This document shows positions 12,416 through 26,800 of a stretch of DNA of 64,000 bases, one piece after another. Position numbers and translations under genes: made by a program. The DNA is from Fasciola hepatica (lineage: Eukaryota; Platyhelminthes; Trematoda; Plagiorchiida; Fasciolidae). The stretch lies in contig CANUEZ040000191.1 in the NCBI GenBank assembly GCA_948099385.1, forward strand, positions 4,402,001 to 4,466,000, written 5' to 3'. The stretch's first letter is position 1, and each line of letters starts with the position of its first letter. The notes beneath the pieces were generated by a model that saw only the letters and a list, made by a program, of their open reading frames with translations, had not been told where the DNA came from and made no database searches.

Positions 12416-15400
12416 GGGCCTAAGAAAACCAAGGCATTCCTTTATAAACATTCCACACAGATTGCTCATACAATGCAATGGAGCAGTAGCAGAGTAGATT
12501 TGTATAATATGATTCTCCATGCAGCTTGAACACTGAACTGACCATTGAAAATTATGGAAGCACTGTACAGCTGTTTGATCCGCTAAGATAATCATGAGCA
12601 TTGCACATGGACAGAGCCCACTCGGAGACACGAACAAGGGTTGGGGTGAACGAATGTCAGTCGAACACCCAAACCACAAGGCTATCCGATATGGGTCTCA
12701 ACGCATTGTTCAACTTATACACATCATGATATAGCAAGATCACCAAAATTGGCTTCGGCTTTCACATTGGGTTTGAACGGTAACAACCAAATTCTCGCAC
12801 ACCGATCCAATCCTTTGTTTCATCACTTCTCTATTTATGGGCCTAAGTAAAACCAAGGCATTCCCTTATGAACAATCCACACAGATTGCTCATACAATGC
12901 AATAGAGCAGTAGCAGAGTAGATTTGTATAATATGATTCTCTATGCAGCTTGAACACTGAACTGACCATTGAAAATGATGGAAGCACTGTACAGCTGTTT
13001 GATCCGCTAAGGGAATCATGAGCATTGCACATGGACAGAGCACACACGGGGACACGAACAAGGGTTGGGGAGAACGATTGTTAGTCGAACACCCAAACCA
13101 CAAGGCTATCCCATATGGGTCTCAACGCTTTGTTCAACATATACACTACATGATATAGCACAATCCCCAAATTGGCTTCGGCTTTCGCTGTCGCTTTGAA
13201 CGGTAACAACCAAATTCTCGCACACCGATCCAATCCTATGTTCCATCACTTCTCTATTTATGGGCCTAAGTAAAACCAAGGCATTCCCTTATGAACAATC
13301 CACACAGATTGCTCATACAATGCAATAGAGCAGTAGCAGAGTAGATTTGTATAATATGATTCTCCATGCAGCTTGAACACTGAACTGACCATTGAAAATT
13401 ATGGAAGCGCTGTACAGCTGTTTGATCCGCTAAGGGAATCATGAGCATTGCACATGGACAGAACACACGCGGGGACACGAACAAGGGTTGGGGAGAAGGA
13501 TTGTCAGTCGAACACCCAAACCACAAGGCTATCGATTTGGGTCTGAACGCCTTGTTCAACATATACACTACATGATATAGCACAATCCCCAAATTGGCTT
13601 CGGCTTTCGTTTTCGCTTTGAACGGTAACAACCAAATTCTCGCACACCGATCCAATCCTATGTTCCATCACTTCTCTATTTATTTGCCTAAGTAAAACCA
13701 AGGCATTCCCTTATGAACAATCCACACAGATTGCTCATACAATGCAATAGAGCAGTAGCAGAGTAGATTTGTATAATATGATTCTCCATGCAGCTTGAAC
13801 ACTTAACTGACCATTGAAAATGATGGAAGCACTGTACAGCTGTTTGATCCGCTAAGGGAATCATGAGCATTGCACATGGAGAGAACACACACGGGGACAC
13901 GAACAAGGGTTGGGGAGAAGTATTGTCAGTCGAACACCCAAACCACAAGGGTATCGATTTGGGTCTGAACGCTTTGTTCAACACACAAACTACATGATAT
14001 AGCACAATCCCCAAATTGGCTTCGGCTTTCGCTTTCGCTTTGAACGGTAACAACCAAATTCTCGCACACCGATCCAATCCTATATTCCATCACTTCTCTA
14101 TTTATGGGCCTAAGTAAGACCAAGGCATTCCCTTATGAACAATCCACACAGATTGCTCATACAATGCAATAGAGCAGTAGCAGAGTAGATTTGTATAATA
14201 TGATTCTCCATGCAGCTTGAACACTGAAGTGACCATTGAAAATTATGGAAGCACTGTACAGCTGTTTGATCCGCTAAGGGAATCATGAGCATTGCACATG
14301 GACAGAGCCCACTCGGAGACACGAACAAGGGTTCCGGTGAACGAATGTCAGTCGAACACCCAAACCACAAGGCTATCTCATATGGGTCTCAAAGCTTTGT
14401 TCAACATATACAATACATGATATAGCACAATCCCCAAATTGGCTTCGGCTTTCGCTGTCGCTTTGAACGGTAACAACCAAATTCTCGCACACCGATCCAA
14501 TCCTATGTTCCATCACTTCTCTATTTATGGGCCTAAGTAAAACCAAGGCATTCCCTTATGAACAATCCACACAGATTGCTCATACAATGCAATAGAGCAG
14601 TAGCAGAGTAGATTTGTATAATATGATTCTCCATGCAGCTTGAACACTGAACTGACCATTGAAAATGATGGAAGCACTGTACAGCTGTTTGATCCGCTAA
14701 GGGAATCATGAGCATTGCACATGGACAGAGCACACACGGGGACACGAACAAGGGTGGGGGAGAAGGAATGTCAGTCGAACACCCAAACCACAAGGCTATC
14801 CGATATGGGTCTCAACGCTTTGTTCAACATATACACTACATGATATAGCACAATCCCCAAATTGGCTTCGGCTTTCGCTTTCGCTTTGAACGGTAAAAAC
14901 CAAATTCTCGCACACCGATCCAATCCTATGTTCCATCACTTCTCTATTTATGGGCCTAAGTAAAACCAAGGCATTCCCTTATGAACAATCCACACAGATT
15001 GCTCATACAATGCAATAGAGCAGTAGCAGAGTAGATTTGTATAATATGATTCTCCATGCAGCTTGAACACTTAACTGACCATTGAAAATGATGGAAGCAC
15101 TGTACAGCTGTTTGATCCGCTAAGGGAATCATGAGCATTGCACATGGAGAGAACACACACGGGGACACGAACAAGGGTTGGGGAGAACGATTGTCAGTCG
15201 AACACCCAAACCACAAGGCTATCTCATATGGGTCTCAACGCTTTGTTCAACACACAAACTACATGATATAGCAGAATCCCCAAATTGGCTTCGGCTTTCG
15301 CTTTCGCTTTGAACGGTAACAACCAAATTCTCGCACACCGATCCAATCCTATATTCCATCACTTCTCTATTTATCTGCCTAAGTAAAACCAAGGCATTCC

Positions 15401-18333
15401 CTTATGAACAATCCACACAGATTGCTCATACAATGCAATAGAGCAGTAGCAGAGTAGATTTGTATAATATGATTCTCCATGCAGCTTGAACACTGAACTG
15501 ACCATTGAAAATTATGGAAGCACTGTACAGCTGTTTGATCCGCTAAGGGAATCATGAGCATTGCACATGGACAGAGATCACACAGGGACACGAACAAGGG
15601 TTGGGGAGAAGGATTGTCAGTCGAACACCCAAACCACAAGGCTATCGATTTGGGTCTGAACGCCTTGTTCAACATATGCACTACATGATATAGCACAATC
15701 CCCAAATTGGCTTCGGCTTTCGCTTTCGCTTTGAGCGGTAACAACCAAATTCTCGCACACCGATCCAATCCTATGTTCCATCGCTTCTCTATTTATGGGC
15801 CTAAGTAAGACCAAGGCATTCCCTTATGAACTATCCACACAGATTGCTCATACAATGCAATAGAGCAGTAGCAGAGTAGATTTGTATAATATGATTCTCT
15901 TTGCAGCTTGAACACTGAACTGACCATTGAAAATGATGGAAGCACTGTACAGCTGTTTGATCCGCTAAGGGAATCATGAGCATTGCACATGGACAGAACA
16001 CACACGGGGACACGAACAAGGGTTGGGGTGAACGAATGTCAGTCGAACACCCAAACCACAAGGCTATCGATTTGGGTCTCAACGCCTTGTTCAACATATG
16101 CACTACATGATATAGCAAGATCCCCAAATTGGCTTCGGCTTTCGCTTTCGCTTTGAACGGTAACAACCAAATTCTCGCACACCGATCCAATCCTATATTC
16201 CATCACTTCTCTATTTATGGGCCTAAGTAAAACCAAGGCATTCCCTTATGAACAATCCACACAGATTGCTCATACAATGCAATAGAGCAGTAGCAGAGTA
16301 GGTTTGTATAATATGATTCTCCATGCAGCTTGAACACTGAACTGACCATTGAAAATGATGGAAGCACTGTACAGCTGTTTGATCTGCTAAGGGAATAATG
16401 AACATTGCACATGGACAAAGCCCACACGGGGACACGAACAAGGGTTGGGGTGAACGATTGTCAGTCGAACACCCAAACCACAAGGCTATCCAATATGGGT
16501 CTCAACGCTTTGTTCAACATATACACCACATGATATAGCACAATCCCCAAATTGGCTTCGGCTTTCGTTTTCGCTTTGAACGGTAACAACCAAATTCTCG
16601 CACACCGATCCAATCCTATGTTCCATCACTTCTCCATTTATGGGCCTAAGTAAAACCAAGGCATTCCCTTATGAACAATCCACACAGATTTCTCATACAA
16701 TGCAATAGAGCAGTAGCAGTGTAGATTTGTATAATATGATTCTCCATGCAGCTTGAACACTGAACTGACCATTGAAAATTATGGAAGCACTGTACAGCTG
16801 TTTGATCCGCTAAAGGAATCATGAGCATTGCACATGGACAGAGCCCACTCGGAGAGAAGAACAAGGGTTGGAGTGAACGAATGTCAGTCGAACACCCAAA
16901 CCACAAGGCTATCCCATATGGGTCTCAACGCTTTGTTCAACATATACACTACATGATATAGCACAATCCCCAAATTGGATTCGGATTTCGCTTTCGGTTT
17001 GTACGGTAACAATAAAATTCGCGAACTCCGATCCAATCATATATGCCATCACTTCTCTATTTATAGGCCTAAGTAAAACCAAGGCATTCCCTTATGAACA
17101 ATCCACACCGATTGCTCATACAATGCAATAGAGCAGTAGCAGAGTAGATTTGTATAATGTGATTCTCCATGCAGCTTGAACACTGAACTGACCATTGAAA
17201 ATGATGGAAGCACTGTACAGCTGTTTGATCCGCTAAGGGAATCATGAGCATTGCACATGGACAGAGCCCACACGGGGACACGAACAAGGGTTGGAGTGAA
17301 CGAATGTCAGTCGAACACACAAACCACAAGGCTATCGATATGGGTCTCAACGCCTTGTTCAACATATACACTACATGATATAGCACAATCCCCAAATTGG
17401 CTTCGGCTTTCGCTTTCGCTTTGAACGGTAACAATCAAATTCTCGCACACCGATCCAATCCTATGTTCCATCACTTCTCTATTTATGGGCCTAAGTAAAA
17501 CCAAGGCATTCCCTTATGAACAATCCACACAGATTGCTCATACAATGCAATAGAGCAGTAGCAGTGTAGATTTGTATAATATGATTCTCCATGCAGCCTG
17601 AACACTGAACTGACCATTGAAAATTATGGAAGCACTGTACAGCTGTTTGATCCGCTAAAGGAATCATGAGCATTGCACATGGACAGAGCCCACTCGGAGA
17701 GAAGAACAAGGGTTGGGGAGAACGATTGTCAGTCGAACACCCAAACCACAAGGCTATCCGATATGGGTCTCAACGCTTTGTTCAACATATACACTACATG
17801 ATATAGCACAATCCCCAAATTGGCTTCGGCTTTCGCTTTCGCTTTGAACGGTAACAACCAAATTCTCGCACACCGATCCAATCCTATGTTCCATCACTTC
17901 TCTATTTATGGGCCTAATTAAAACCAAGGCATTTCCTTATGAACAATCCACAGAGATTGCTCATACAATGCAATAGAGCGGTAGCAGAGTAGATTTGTAT
18001 AATATGATTCTCCATGCAGCTTGAACACTGAACTGACCATTGAAAATGATGGAAGCACTGTACAGCTGTTTGATCCGCTAAAGGAATCATGAGCATTGCA
18101 CATGGACAGAGCCCACTCGGAGACACGAACGAGGATTCGGGTGAACGAATGTCAGTCGAACACCCAAACCACAAGGCTATCCCATATGCGTCTCAACGCT
18201 TTGTTCAGTATATACATAACATGATAAAAGCAAGTTCACCAAAATGGATTCGGCTTTCACATTGGCTTTGAACGGTAACAACCAAATTCTCGCACACCGA
18301 TGCAATCCTTTGTTCCATCACTTCTCTATTTAT
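12416..18333 (+). repeat. Mosaic satellite domain, mixed HOR spacing
   Basis: Monomer types are shared at several different spacings with no single repeating unit. The monomers at 13262 and 15375 share a tatcgatttgggtctgaacg junction and lie 2,113 bp apart. Those at 13684 and 14952 share cacttaactg and atggagagaacacac, 1,268 bp apart. Those at 16642 and 17487 share tcggagagaagaacaagg, 845 bp apart. The one-base deletion tatcgat first appears here and is common to about 35.5 kb. The copy at 12416 combines aagaaaacc with cctttataaac, a pair seen again only at 31438. The unit begun at 16642 ends in the most divergent patch of the window (about 16976-17050). No gene is supported. Confidence 0.8.
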
Positions 18334-21300
18334 GGGCCTAAGTAAAACCAAGGCATTCCCTTATGAACAATCCACACAGATTGCTCATACAATGCAATAG
18401 AGCAGTAGCAGAGTAGATTTGTATAATATGATTCTCCATGCAGCTTGAACACTGAACTGACCATTGAAAATGATGGAAGCACTGTACAGCTGTTTGATCC
18501 GCTAAGGGAATCATGAGCATTGCACATGGACAGAGCCCACTCGGAGACACGAACAAGGGTTGGGGAGAAGGAATGTCAGTCGAACACCCAAACCACAAGG
18601 CTATCCCATATGGGTCTCAACGCTTTGTTCAACAAACACTCTACATGATATAGCACAATCCCCAAATTGGCTTCGGCTTTCGCTTTCGCTTTGAACGGTA
18701 ACAACCAAATTCTCGCACACCGATCCAATCCTATGTTCCATCACTTCTCTATTTATGGGCCTAAGTAAAACCAACGCATTCCCTTATGAACAATCCACAC
18801 AGATTGCTCATACAATGCAATAGAGCAGTAGCAGAGTAGATTTGTATAATATGATTTTCCATGCAGCTTGAACACTGAACTGACCATTGAAAATTATGGA
18901 AGCACTGTACAGCTGTTTGATCCGCTAAGGGAATCATGAACATTGCACATGGACAAAGCCCACACGGGGACACGAACAAGGGTTGGGGTGAACGATTGTC
19001 AGTTTAACACCCAAACCACAAGGCTATCCGATATGGGTCTCAACGCTTTGTTCAACATATACACTACATGATATAGCACAATCCCCAAATTGGCTTCGGC
19101 TTTCGCTTTCGCTTTGAACGGTAACAACCAAATTCTCGCACACCGATCCAATCCTATGTTCCATCACTTCTCTATTTATGGGCCTAAGTAAAACCAAGGC
19201 ATTCCCTTATGAACAATCCACACAGATTTCTCATACAATGCAATAGAGCAGTAGCAGTGTAGATTTGTATAATATGATTCTCCATGCAGCTTGAACACTG
19301 AACTGACCATTGAAAATTATGGAAGCACTGTACAGCTGTTTTGATCCGCTAAGGGAATCATGAGCATTGCACATGGACAGAGCCCACACTGGGACACGAA
19401 CATGGGTTTTGGAGAACGATTGTCAGTCGAACACCCGAACCACAAGGCTATCCTATATGGGTCTCAACGCTTTGTTCAACATATACACTACATGATATAG
19501 CACAATCCCCAAATTGGATTCGGATTTCGCTTTCGCTTTGAACGGTAACAACCAAATTCTCGCACGCCGATCCAATCCTATGTTCCATCACTTCTCTATT
19601 TATGGGCCTAAGTAAAACCAAGGCATTTCCTGTTGAACAATCCACACAGATTGCTCATACAATGCAATAGAGCGGTAGCAGAGTAGATTTGTATAATATG
19701 ATTCTCCATGCAGCTTGAACACTGAACTGACCATTGAAAATGATGGAAGCACTGTACAGCTGTTTGATCCGCTAAGGGAATCATGAGCATTGCACATGGA
19801 CAGAGCCCACTAGGGGACACGAACAAGGGTTGGGGAGAAGGAATGTCAGTCGAACACACAAACCACAAGGCTATCCCATATGGGTCTCAACGCATTGATC
19901 AACACACACACTACATGATATAGCACAATCCCCAAATTGGCTTCGGCTTTCGCTTTCGCTTTGAACGGTAACAACCAAATTCTTGCACACCGATCCAATC
20001 CTATGTTCCATCACTTCTCTATTTATGGGCCTAAGTAAAACCAAGGCATTCCCTTATGAACAATCCACACAGATTGCTCATACAATGCAATAGAGCAGTA
20101 GCAGAGTAGATTTGTATAATATGATTCTCCATGCAGCTTGAACACTGAACTGACCATTGAAATTATGGAAGCACTGTACAGCTGTTTGATCCGCTAAGGG
20201 AATCATGAGCATTGCACATGGACAGAGCCCACACGGGGACACCAACAAGGGTTGGGGTGAACGAATGTCAGTCGAACACCCAAACCACAAGGCTATCCCA
20301 TATGGGTCTCAACGCTTTGTTCAGTATATACAATACATGATATTGCAAGGTCACCAAAATGGATTCGGCTTTCGCTGTCGCTTTGAACGGTAACAACCAA
20401 ATTCTCGCACACCGATCCAATCCTATGTTCCATCACTTCTCTATTTATAGGCCTAAGTAAAACCAAGGCATTCCCTTATGAACAATCCACACAGATTGCT
20501 CATACAATGCAATAGAGCGGTAGCAGAGTAGATTTGTACAATATGATTCTCCATGCAGCTTGAACACTGAACGGACCATTGAAAATGATGGAAGCACTGT
20601 ACAGCTGTTTGATCCGCTAAGGGAATCATGAGCATTGCACATGGACAGAGCCCACACGGGGACACGAACAAGGGTTGGGGAGAAGGAATGTCAGTCGAAC
20701 ACACAAACCACAAGGCTATCCGATATGGGTCTCAACGCTTTGTTCAACATATACACTACATGATATAGCACAATCCCCAAATTGGCTTCGGCTTTCACAT
20801 TGGCTTTGAATGGTAACAACCAAATTCTCGCACACCGATCCAATCCTATGTTCCATCACTTCTCTATTTATGGGCCTAAGTAAAACCAAGGCATTCCCTT
20901 ATGAACAATCCACACAGATTGCTCATACAATGCAATAGAGCAGTAGCAGAGTAGATTTGTATAATATGATTCTCCATGCAGCTTGAACACTGAACTGACC
21001 ATTGAAAATGATGGAAGCACTGTACAGCTGTTTTGATCCGCTAAGGGAATCATGAGCATTGCACATGGACAGAGCACACACGGGGACACGAACAAGGGTT
21101 GGGGAGAACGATTGTTAGTCGAACACCCAAACCACAAGGCTATCCCATATGGGTCTCAACGCTTTGTTCAACATATACACTACATGATATAGCACAATCC
21201 CCAAATTGGCTTCGGCTTTCGCTGTCGCTTTGAACGGTAACAACCAAATTCTCGCACACCGATCCAATCCTATGTTCCATCACTTCTCTATTTATGGGCC

Positions 21301-23833
21301 TAAGTAAAACCAAGGCATTCCCTTATGAACAATCCACACAGATTGCTCATACAATGCAATAAAGCGGTAGCAGAGTAGATTTGTATAATATGATTCTCCA
21401 TGCAGCTTGAACACTGAACTGACCATTGAAAATGATGGAAGCACTGTACAGCTGTTTGATCCGCTAAGGGAATCATGAGCATTGCACGTGGACAGAGCCC
21501 ACTAGGGGACACGAACAAGGGTTGGGGAGAAGGAATGTCAGTCGAACACACAAACCACAAGGCTATCCGATATGGGTCTCAACGCATTGATCAACACACA
21601 CACTACATGATATAGCACAATCCCCAAATTGGCTTCGGCTTTCGCTTTCGCTTTGAACGGTAACAACCAAATTCTTGCACACCGATCCAATCCTATGTTC
21701 CATCACTTCTCTATTTATGGGCCTAAGTAAAACCAAGGCATTCCCTTATGAACAATCCACACAGATTGCTCATACAATGCAATAGAGCAGTAGCAGAGTA
21801 GATTTGTATAATATGATTCTCCATGCAGCTTGAACACTGAACTGACCATTGAAATTATGGAAGCACTGTACAGCTGTTTGATCCGCTAAGGGAATCATGA
21901 GCATTGCACATGGACAGAGCCCACACGGGGACACGAACAAGGGTTGGGGTGAACGAATGTCAGTCGAACACCCAAACCACAAGGCTATCCGATATGGGTC
22001 TCAACGCTTTGTTCAACATATACAATACATGATATAGCACAATCCCCAAATTCGATTCGGCTTTCACATTGGATTTGAACGGTAACAACCAAATTCGCGA
22101 ACACCGATCCAATCCTATGTTTCATCACTTCTCCATTTATGGGCCTTAGTAAAACCAAGGCATTCCCTTATGAACAATCCACACAGATTGCTCATACAAT
22201 GCAATAGAGCAGTAGCAGAGTAGATTTGTATAATGTGATTCACCGTGCAGCTTGAACACTGAACTGACCATTGAAAATGATGGAAGCACTGTACAGCTGT
22301 TTGATCCGCTAAGGGAATCATGAGCATTGCACATGGACAGAGATCACACAGGGACACGAACAAGGGTTGGAGTGAACGAATGTCAGTCGAACACCCAAAC
22401 CACAAGGCTATCCCATATGGGTCTCAACGCTTTGTTCAGTATATGCAATACATGATATTGCAAGGTCACCAAAATGGATTCGGCTTTCGCTGTCGCTTTG
22501 AACGGTAACAACCAAATTCTCGCACACCGATCCAATCCTATGTTCCATCACTTCTCTAGTTATGGGCCTAAGTAAAACCAAGGCATTCCCTTATGAACAA
22601 TCCACACAGATTGCTCATACAATGCAATAGAGCGGTAGCAGAGTAGATTTGTATAATATGATTCTCCATGCAGCTTGAACACTGAACGGACCATTGAAAA
22701 TGATGGAAGCACTGTACAGCTGTTTGATCCGCTAAGGGAATCATGAGCATTGCACATGGACAGAGCCCACACGGGGACACGAACAAGGGTTGAGGAGAAG
22801 GACTGTCAGTCGAACACCCAAACCACAAGGCTATCCCATATGGGTCTCAACGCTTTGATCAACATATACACTACATGATATAGCACAATCCCCAAATTGG
22901 CTTCGACTTTCGCTTTCGCTTTGAACGGTAACAACCAAATTCTCGCACACCGATCCAATCCTATGTTCCATCACTTCTCTATTTATGGGCCTAAGTAAAA
23001 CCAAGGCATTCCCTTATGAACAATCCACACAGATTGCTCATACACTGCAATAGAGCAGTAGCAGAGTAGATTAGTATAATATGATTCTCCATGCAGCTTG
23101 AACACTGAACTGACCATTGAAAATGATGGAAGCACTGTACAGCTGTTTTGATCCGCTAAGGGAATCATGAGCATTGCACATGGACAGAGCCCACTCGGAG
23201 ACACGAACAAGGGTTGGGGAGAACGAATGTCAGTCGAACACCCAAACCACAAGGCTATCCGATATGGGTCTCAACGCTTTGTTCAACATATACACTACAT
23301 GATATAGCACAATCCCCAAATTGGCTTCGGCTTTCGCTGTCGCTTTGAACGGTAACAACCAAATTCTCGCACACCGATCCAATCCTATGTTCCATCACTT
23401 CTCTATTTATGGGCCTAAGTAAAACCAAGGCATTTCCTTATGAACAATCCACACAGATTGCTCATACAATGCAATAGAGCGGTAGCAGAGTAGATTTGTA
23501 TAATATGATTCTCCATGCAGCTTGAACACTGAACTGACCATTGAAAATGATGGAAGCACTGTACAGCTGTTTGATCCGCTAAGGGAATCATGAGCATTGC
23601 ACATGGACAGAGATCACACAGGGACACGAACAAGGGTTGGAGTGAACGAATGTCAGTCGAACACCCAAACCACAAGGCTATCCGATATGGGTCTCAACGC
23701 TTTGTTCAACATATACACTACATGATATAGCACAATCCCCAAATTGGCTTCGGCTTTCGCTTTCGCTTTGAACGGTAACAACCAAATTCTCGCACACCGA
23801 TCCAATCCTATGTTCCATCACTTCTCTATTTAT
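18334..23833 (+). repeat. Satellite domain with 4- and 5-monomer HOR spacing
   Basis: Near-matching monomers sit 1,692 bp apart (19604 with 21296, sharing cccactaggggacacg and cattgatcaacacacac) and 2,115 bp apart (20449 with 22564, sharing gaacggaccattg; 20872 with 22987, sharing gctgttttgatcc). The gttcagtatat and gcaaggtcaccaaaatgg variant occurs at about 20325 and 22437, and a related form at about 18205. The one-base insertion giving gctgttttgatcc occurs in three copies here (near 19339, 21031, 23146); I noticed it nowhere else. A second divergent patch lies at about 22051-22133. These indels explain why minus-strand open frames differ in length in this domain. Confidence 0.8.
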
Positions 23834-26800
23834 GGGCCTAAGTAAGACCAAGGCATTTCCTTATGAACAATCCACACAGATTGCTCATACAATGCAATAG
23901 AGCAGTAGCAGAGTAGATTTGTATAAAATGATTCTCCATGCAGCTTGAACACTGAACTGACCATTGAAAATGATGGAAGCACTGTACAGCTGTTTGATCC
24001 GCTAAGGGAATCATGAGCATTGCACATGGACAGAACACACACGGGGACGCGAACAAGGGTTGGGGAGAACGATTGTCAGTCGAACACCCAAACCACAAGG
24101 CTATCCGATATGGGTCTCAACGCTTTGTTCAACATATACAATACATGATATAGCACAATCCCCAAATTGGCTTCGGCTTTCGCTTTCGCTTTGAACGGTA
24201 ACAACCAAATTCTCGCACACCGATCCAATCCTATGTTCCATCACTTCTCTATTTATGGGCCTAAGTAAAACCAAGGCATTTCCTGATGAACAATCCACAC
24301 AGATTGCTCATACAATGCAATAGAGCAGTAGCAGAGTAGATTTGTATAATATGATTCTCCATGCAGCTTGAACACTGAACTGACCATTGAAATTATGGAA
24401 GCACTGTACAGCTGTTTGATCCGCTAAGGGAATCATGAGCATTGCACATGGACAGAGCCCACTCGGAGACACGAACAAGGGTTGGGGTGAACGAATGTCA
24501 GTCGAACACCCAAACCACAAGGCTATCGATATGGGTCTCAACGCTTTGTTCAACATATACACCACATGATATAGCACAATCCCCAAATTGGCTTCGGCTT
24601 TCGCTGTCGCTTTGAACGGTAACAACCTTATTCTCGCACATCGATCCAATCCTATGTTCCATCACTTCTCTATTTATGGGCCTAAGTAAAACCAAGGCAT
24701 TCCCTTATGAACAATCCACAAAGATTGCTCATACAATGCAATAGAGCAGTAGCAGAGTAGATTTGTATAATATGATTTTCCATGCAGTTCGAACACTGAT
24801 CTGACCATTGAAAATGATGGAAGCACTGTACAGCTGTTTGATCCGCTAAGGGAATCATGAGCATTGCACATGGACTGATCCCAATCGGAGACCCGAAGAA
24901 GGGTTTGGGTGAACGATTGTCAGTCGAACACCCAAACCACAAGGCTATCCCATATGGGTCTCAACGCTTTGTTCAACAAACACTCTACATGATATAGCAC
25001 AATCCCCAAATTGGCTTCGGCTTTCGCTTTCGCTTTGAACGGTAACAACCAAATTCTCGCACACCGATCCAATCCTATATTCCATCACTTCTCTATTTAT
25101 GGGCCTAAGTAAGACCAAGGCATTCCCTTATGAACAATCCACACAGATTGCTCATACAATGCAATAGAGCAGTAGCAGAGTAGATTTGTATAATATGATT
25201 CTCCATGCAGCCTGGACACTGAACTGACCATTGAAAATTGTGGAAGCACTGTACAGCTGTTTGATCCGCTAAGGGAATCATGAGCATTGCACATGGACAG
25301 AGCCCACACTGGGACACGAACAGGGGTTTGGGTGAACGAATGTCAGTCGAACACCCAAACCGCAAGGCTATCCCATATGGGTCTCAACGCTTTGTTCAAC
25401 ATATACATAACATGATATAGCACAATCCCCAAATTGGCTTCGGCTTTCGCTTTCGCTTTGAACGGTAACCACCGAATTCTCGCACACCGATCCAATCCTA
25501 TGTTCCATCACTTCTCTATTTATGGGCCTAAGTAAAACCAAGGCATTCCCTTATGAACAATCCACACAGATTGCTCATACAATGCAATAGAGCAGTAGCA
25601 GAGTAGATTTGTATAATATGATTCTCCATGCAGCTTGAACACTGAACTGACCATTGAAAATGATGGAAGCACTGTACAGCTGTTTGATCCGCTAAGGGAA
25701 TCATGAGCATTGCACATGGACAGAGCCCACACTGGGACACGAACATGGGTTTTGGAGAACGATTGTCAGTCGAACACCCAAACCACAAGGCTATCCGATA
25801 TGGGTCTCAACGCTTTGTTCAACATATACACTACGTGATTTAGCACAATCCCCAAATTGGCTTCGGCTTTCGCTTCCGCTTTGAACGGTAACAACCAAAT
25901 TCTCGCACACCGATCCAATCCTATATGCCATCACTTCTCTATTTATGGGCCTAAGTAAAACCAAGGCATTCCCTTATGAACAATCCACACAGATTGCTCA
26001 TACAATGCAATAGAGCAGTAGCAGAGTAGATTTGTATAATATGATTCTCCATGCAGCTTGAACACTGAACTGACCATTGAAAATGATGGAAGCACTGTAC
26101 AGCTGTTAGATCCGCTAAGGGAATCATGAGCATTGCACATGGACAGAGCCCACTCGGAGACACGAACAAGGGTTTGGGTGAACGATTGTCAGTCGAACAC
26201 CCAAACCACAAGGCTATCGATATGGGTCTCAACGCTTTGTTCAACATATACACTACGTGATTTAGCACAATCCCCAAATTGGCTTCGGCTTTCGCTTTCG
26301 CTTTGAACGGTAACAACCAAATTCTCGCACACCGATCCAATCCTATATGCCATCACTTCTCTATTTATGGGCCTAAATAAAACCAAGGCATTCCCTTATG
26401 AACAATCCACACAGATTGCTCATACAATGCAATAGAGCAGTAGCAGAGTAGATTTGTATAATATGATTCTCCATGCAGCTTGAACACTGAACTGACCATT
26501 GAAAATGATGGAAGCACTGTACAGCTGTTTGATCCGCTAAGGGAATCATGAGCATTGCGCATGGACAGAACACACACGGGGACACGAACAAGGGTTGGAG
26601 TGAACGAATGTCAGTCGAACACCCAAACCACAAGGCTATCGATATGGGTCTCAACGCTTTGTTCAACATATACACTACATGATATAGCACAATCCCCAAA
26701 TTGGCTTCGACTTTCGCTTTCGCTTTGAACGGTAACAACCAAATTCTCGCACACCGATCCAATCCTATGTTCCATCACTTCTCTATTTATGGGCCTAAGT

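Noticed and set aside
12236..12679. Longer minus-strand open frames of 113-147 codons (for example 12236-12679, 15379-15768, 27058-27477, 31282-31701, 45239-45658)
   Set aside because: Each is explained by small indels such as the tatcgat deletion, aagaaaacc or cattccttatg that join two short frames across a monomer. The Lys-Ala-rich stretch in some comes from the GCTTTC microrepeat. They are scattered and not conserved as a class.
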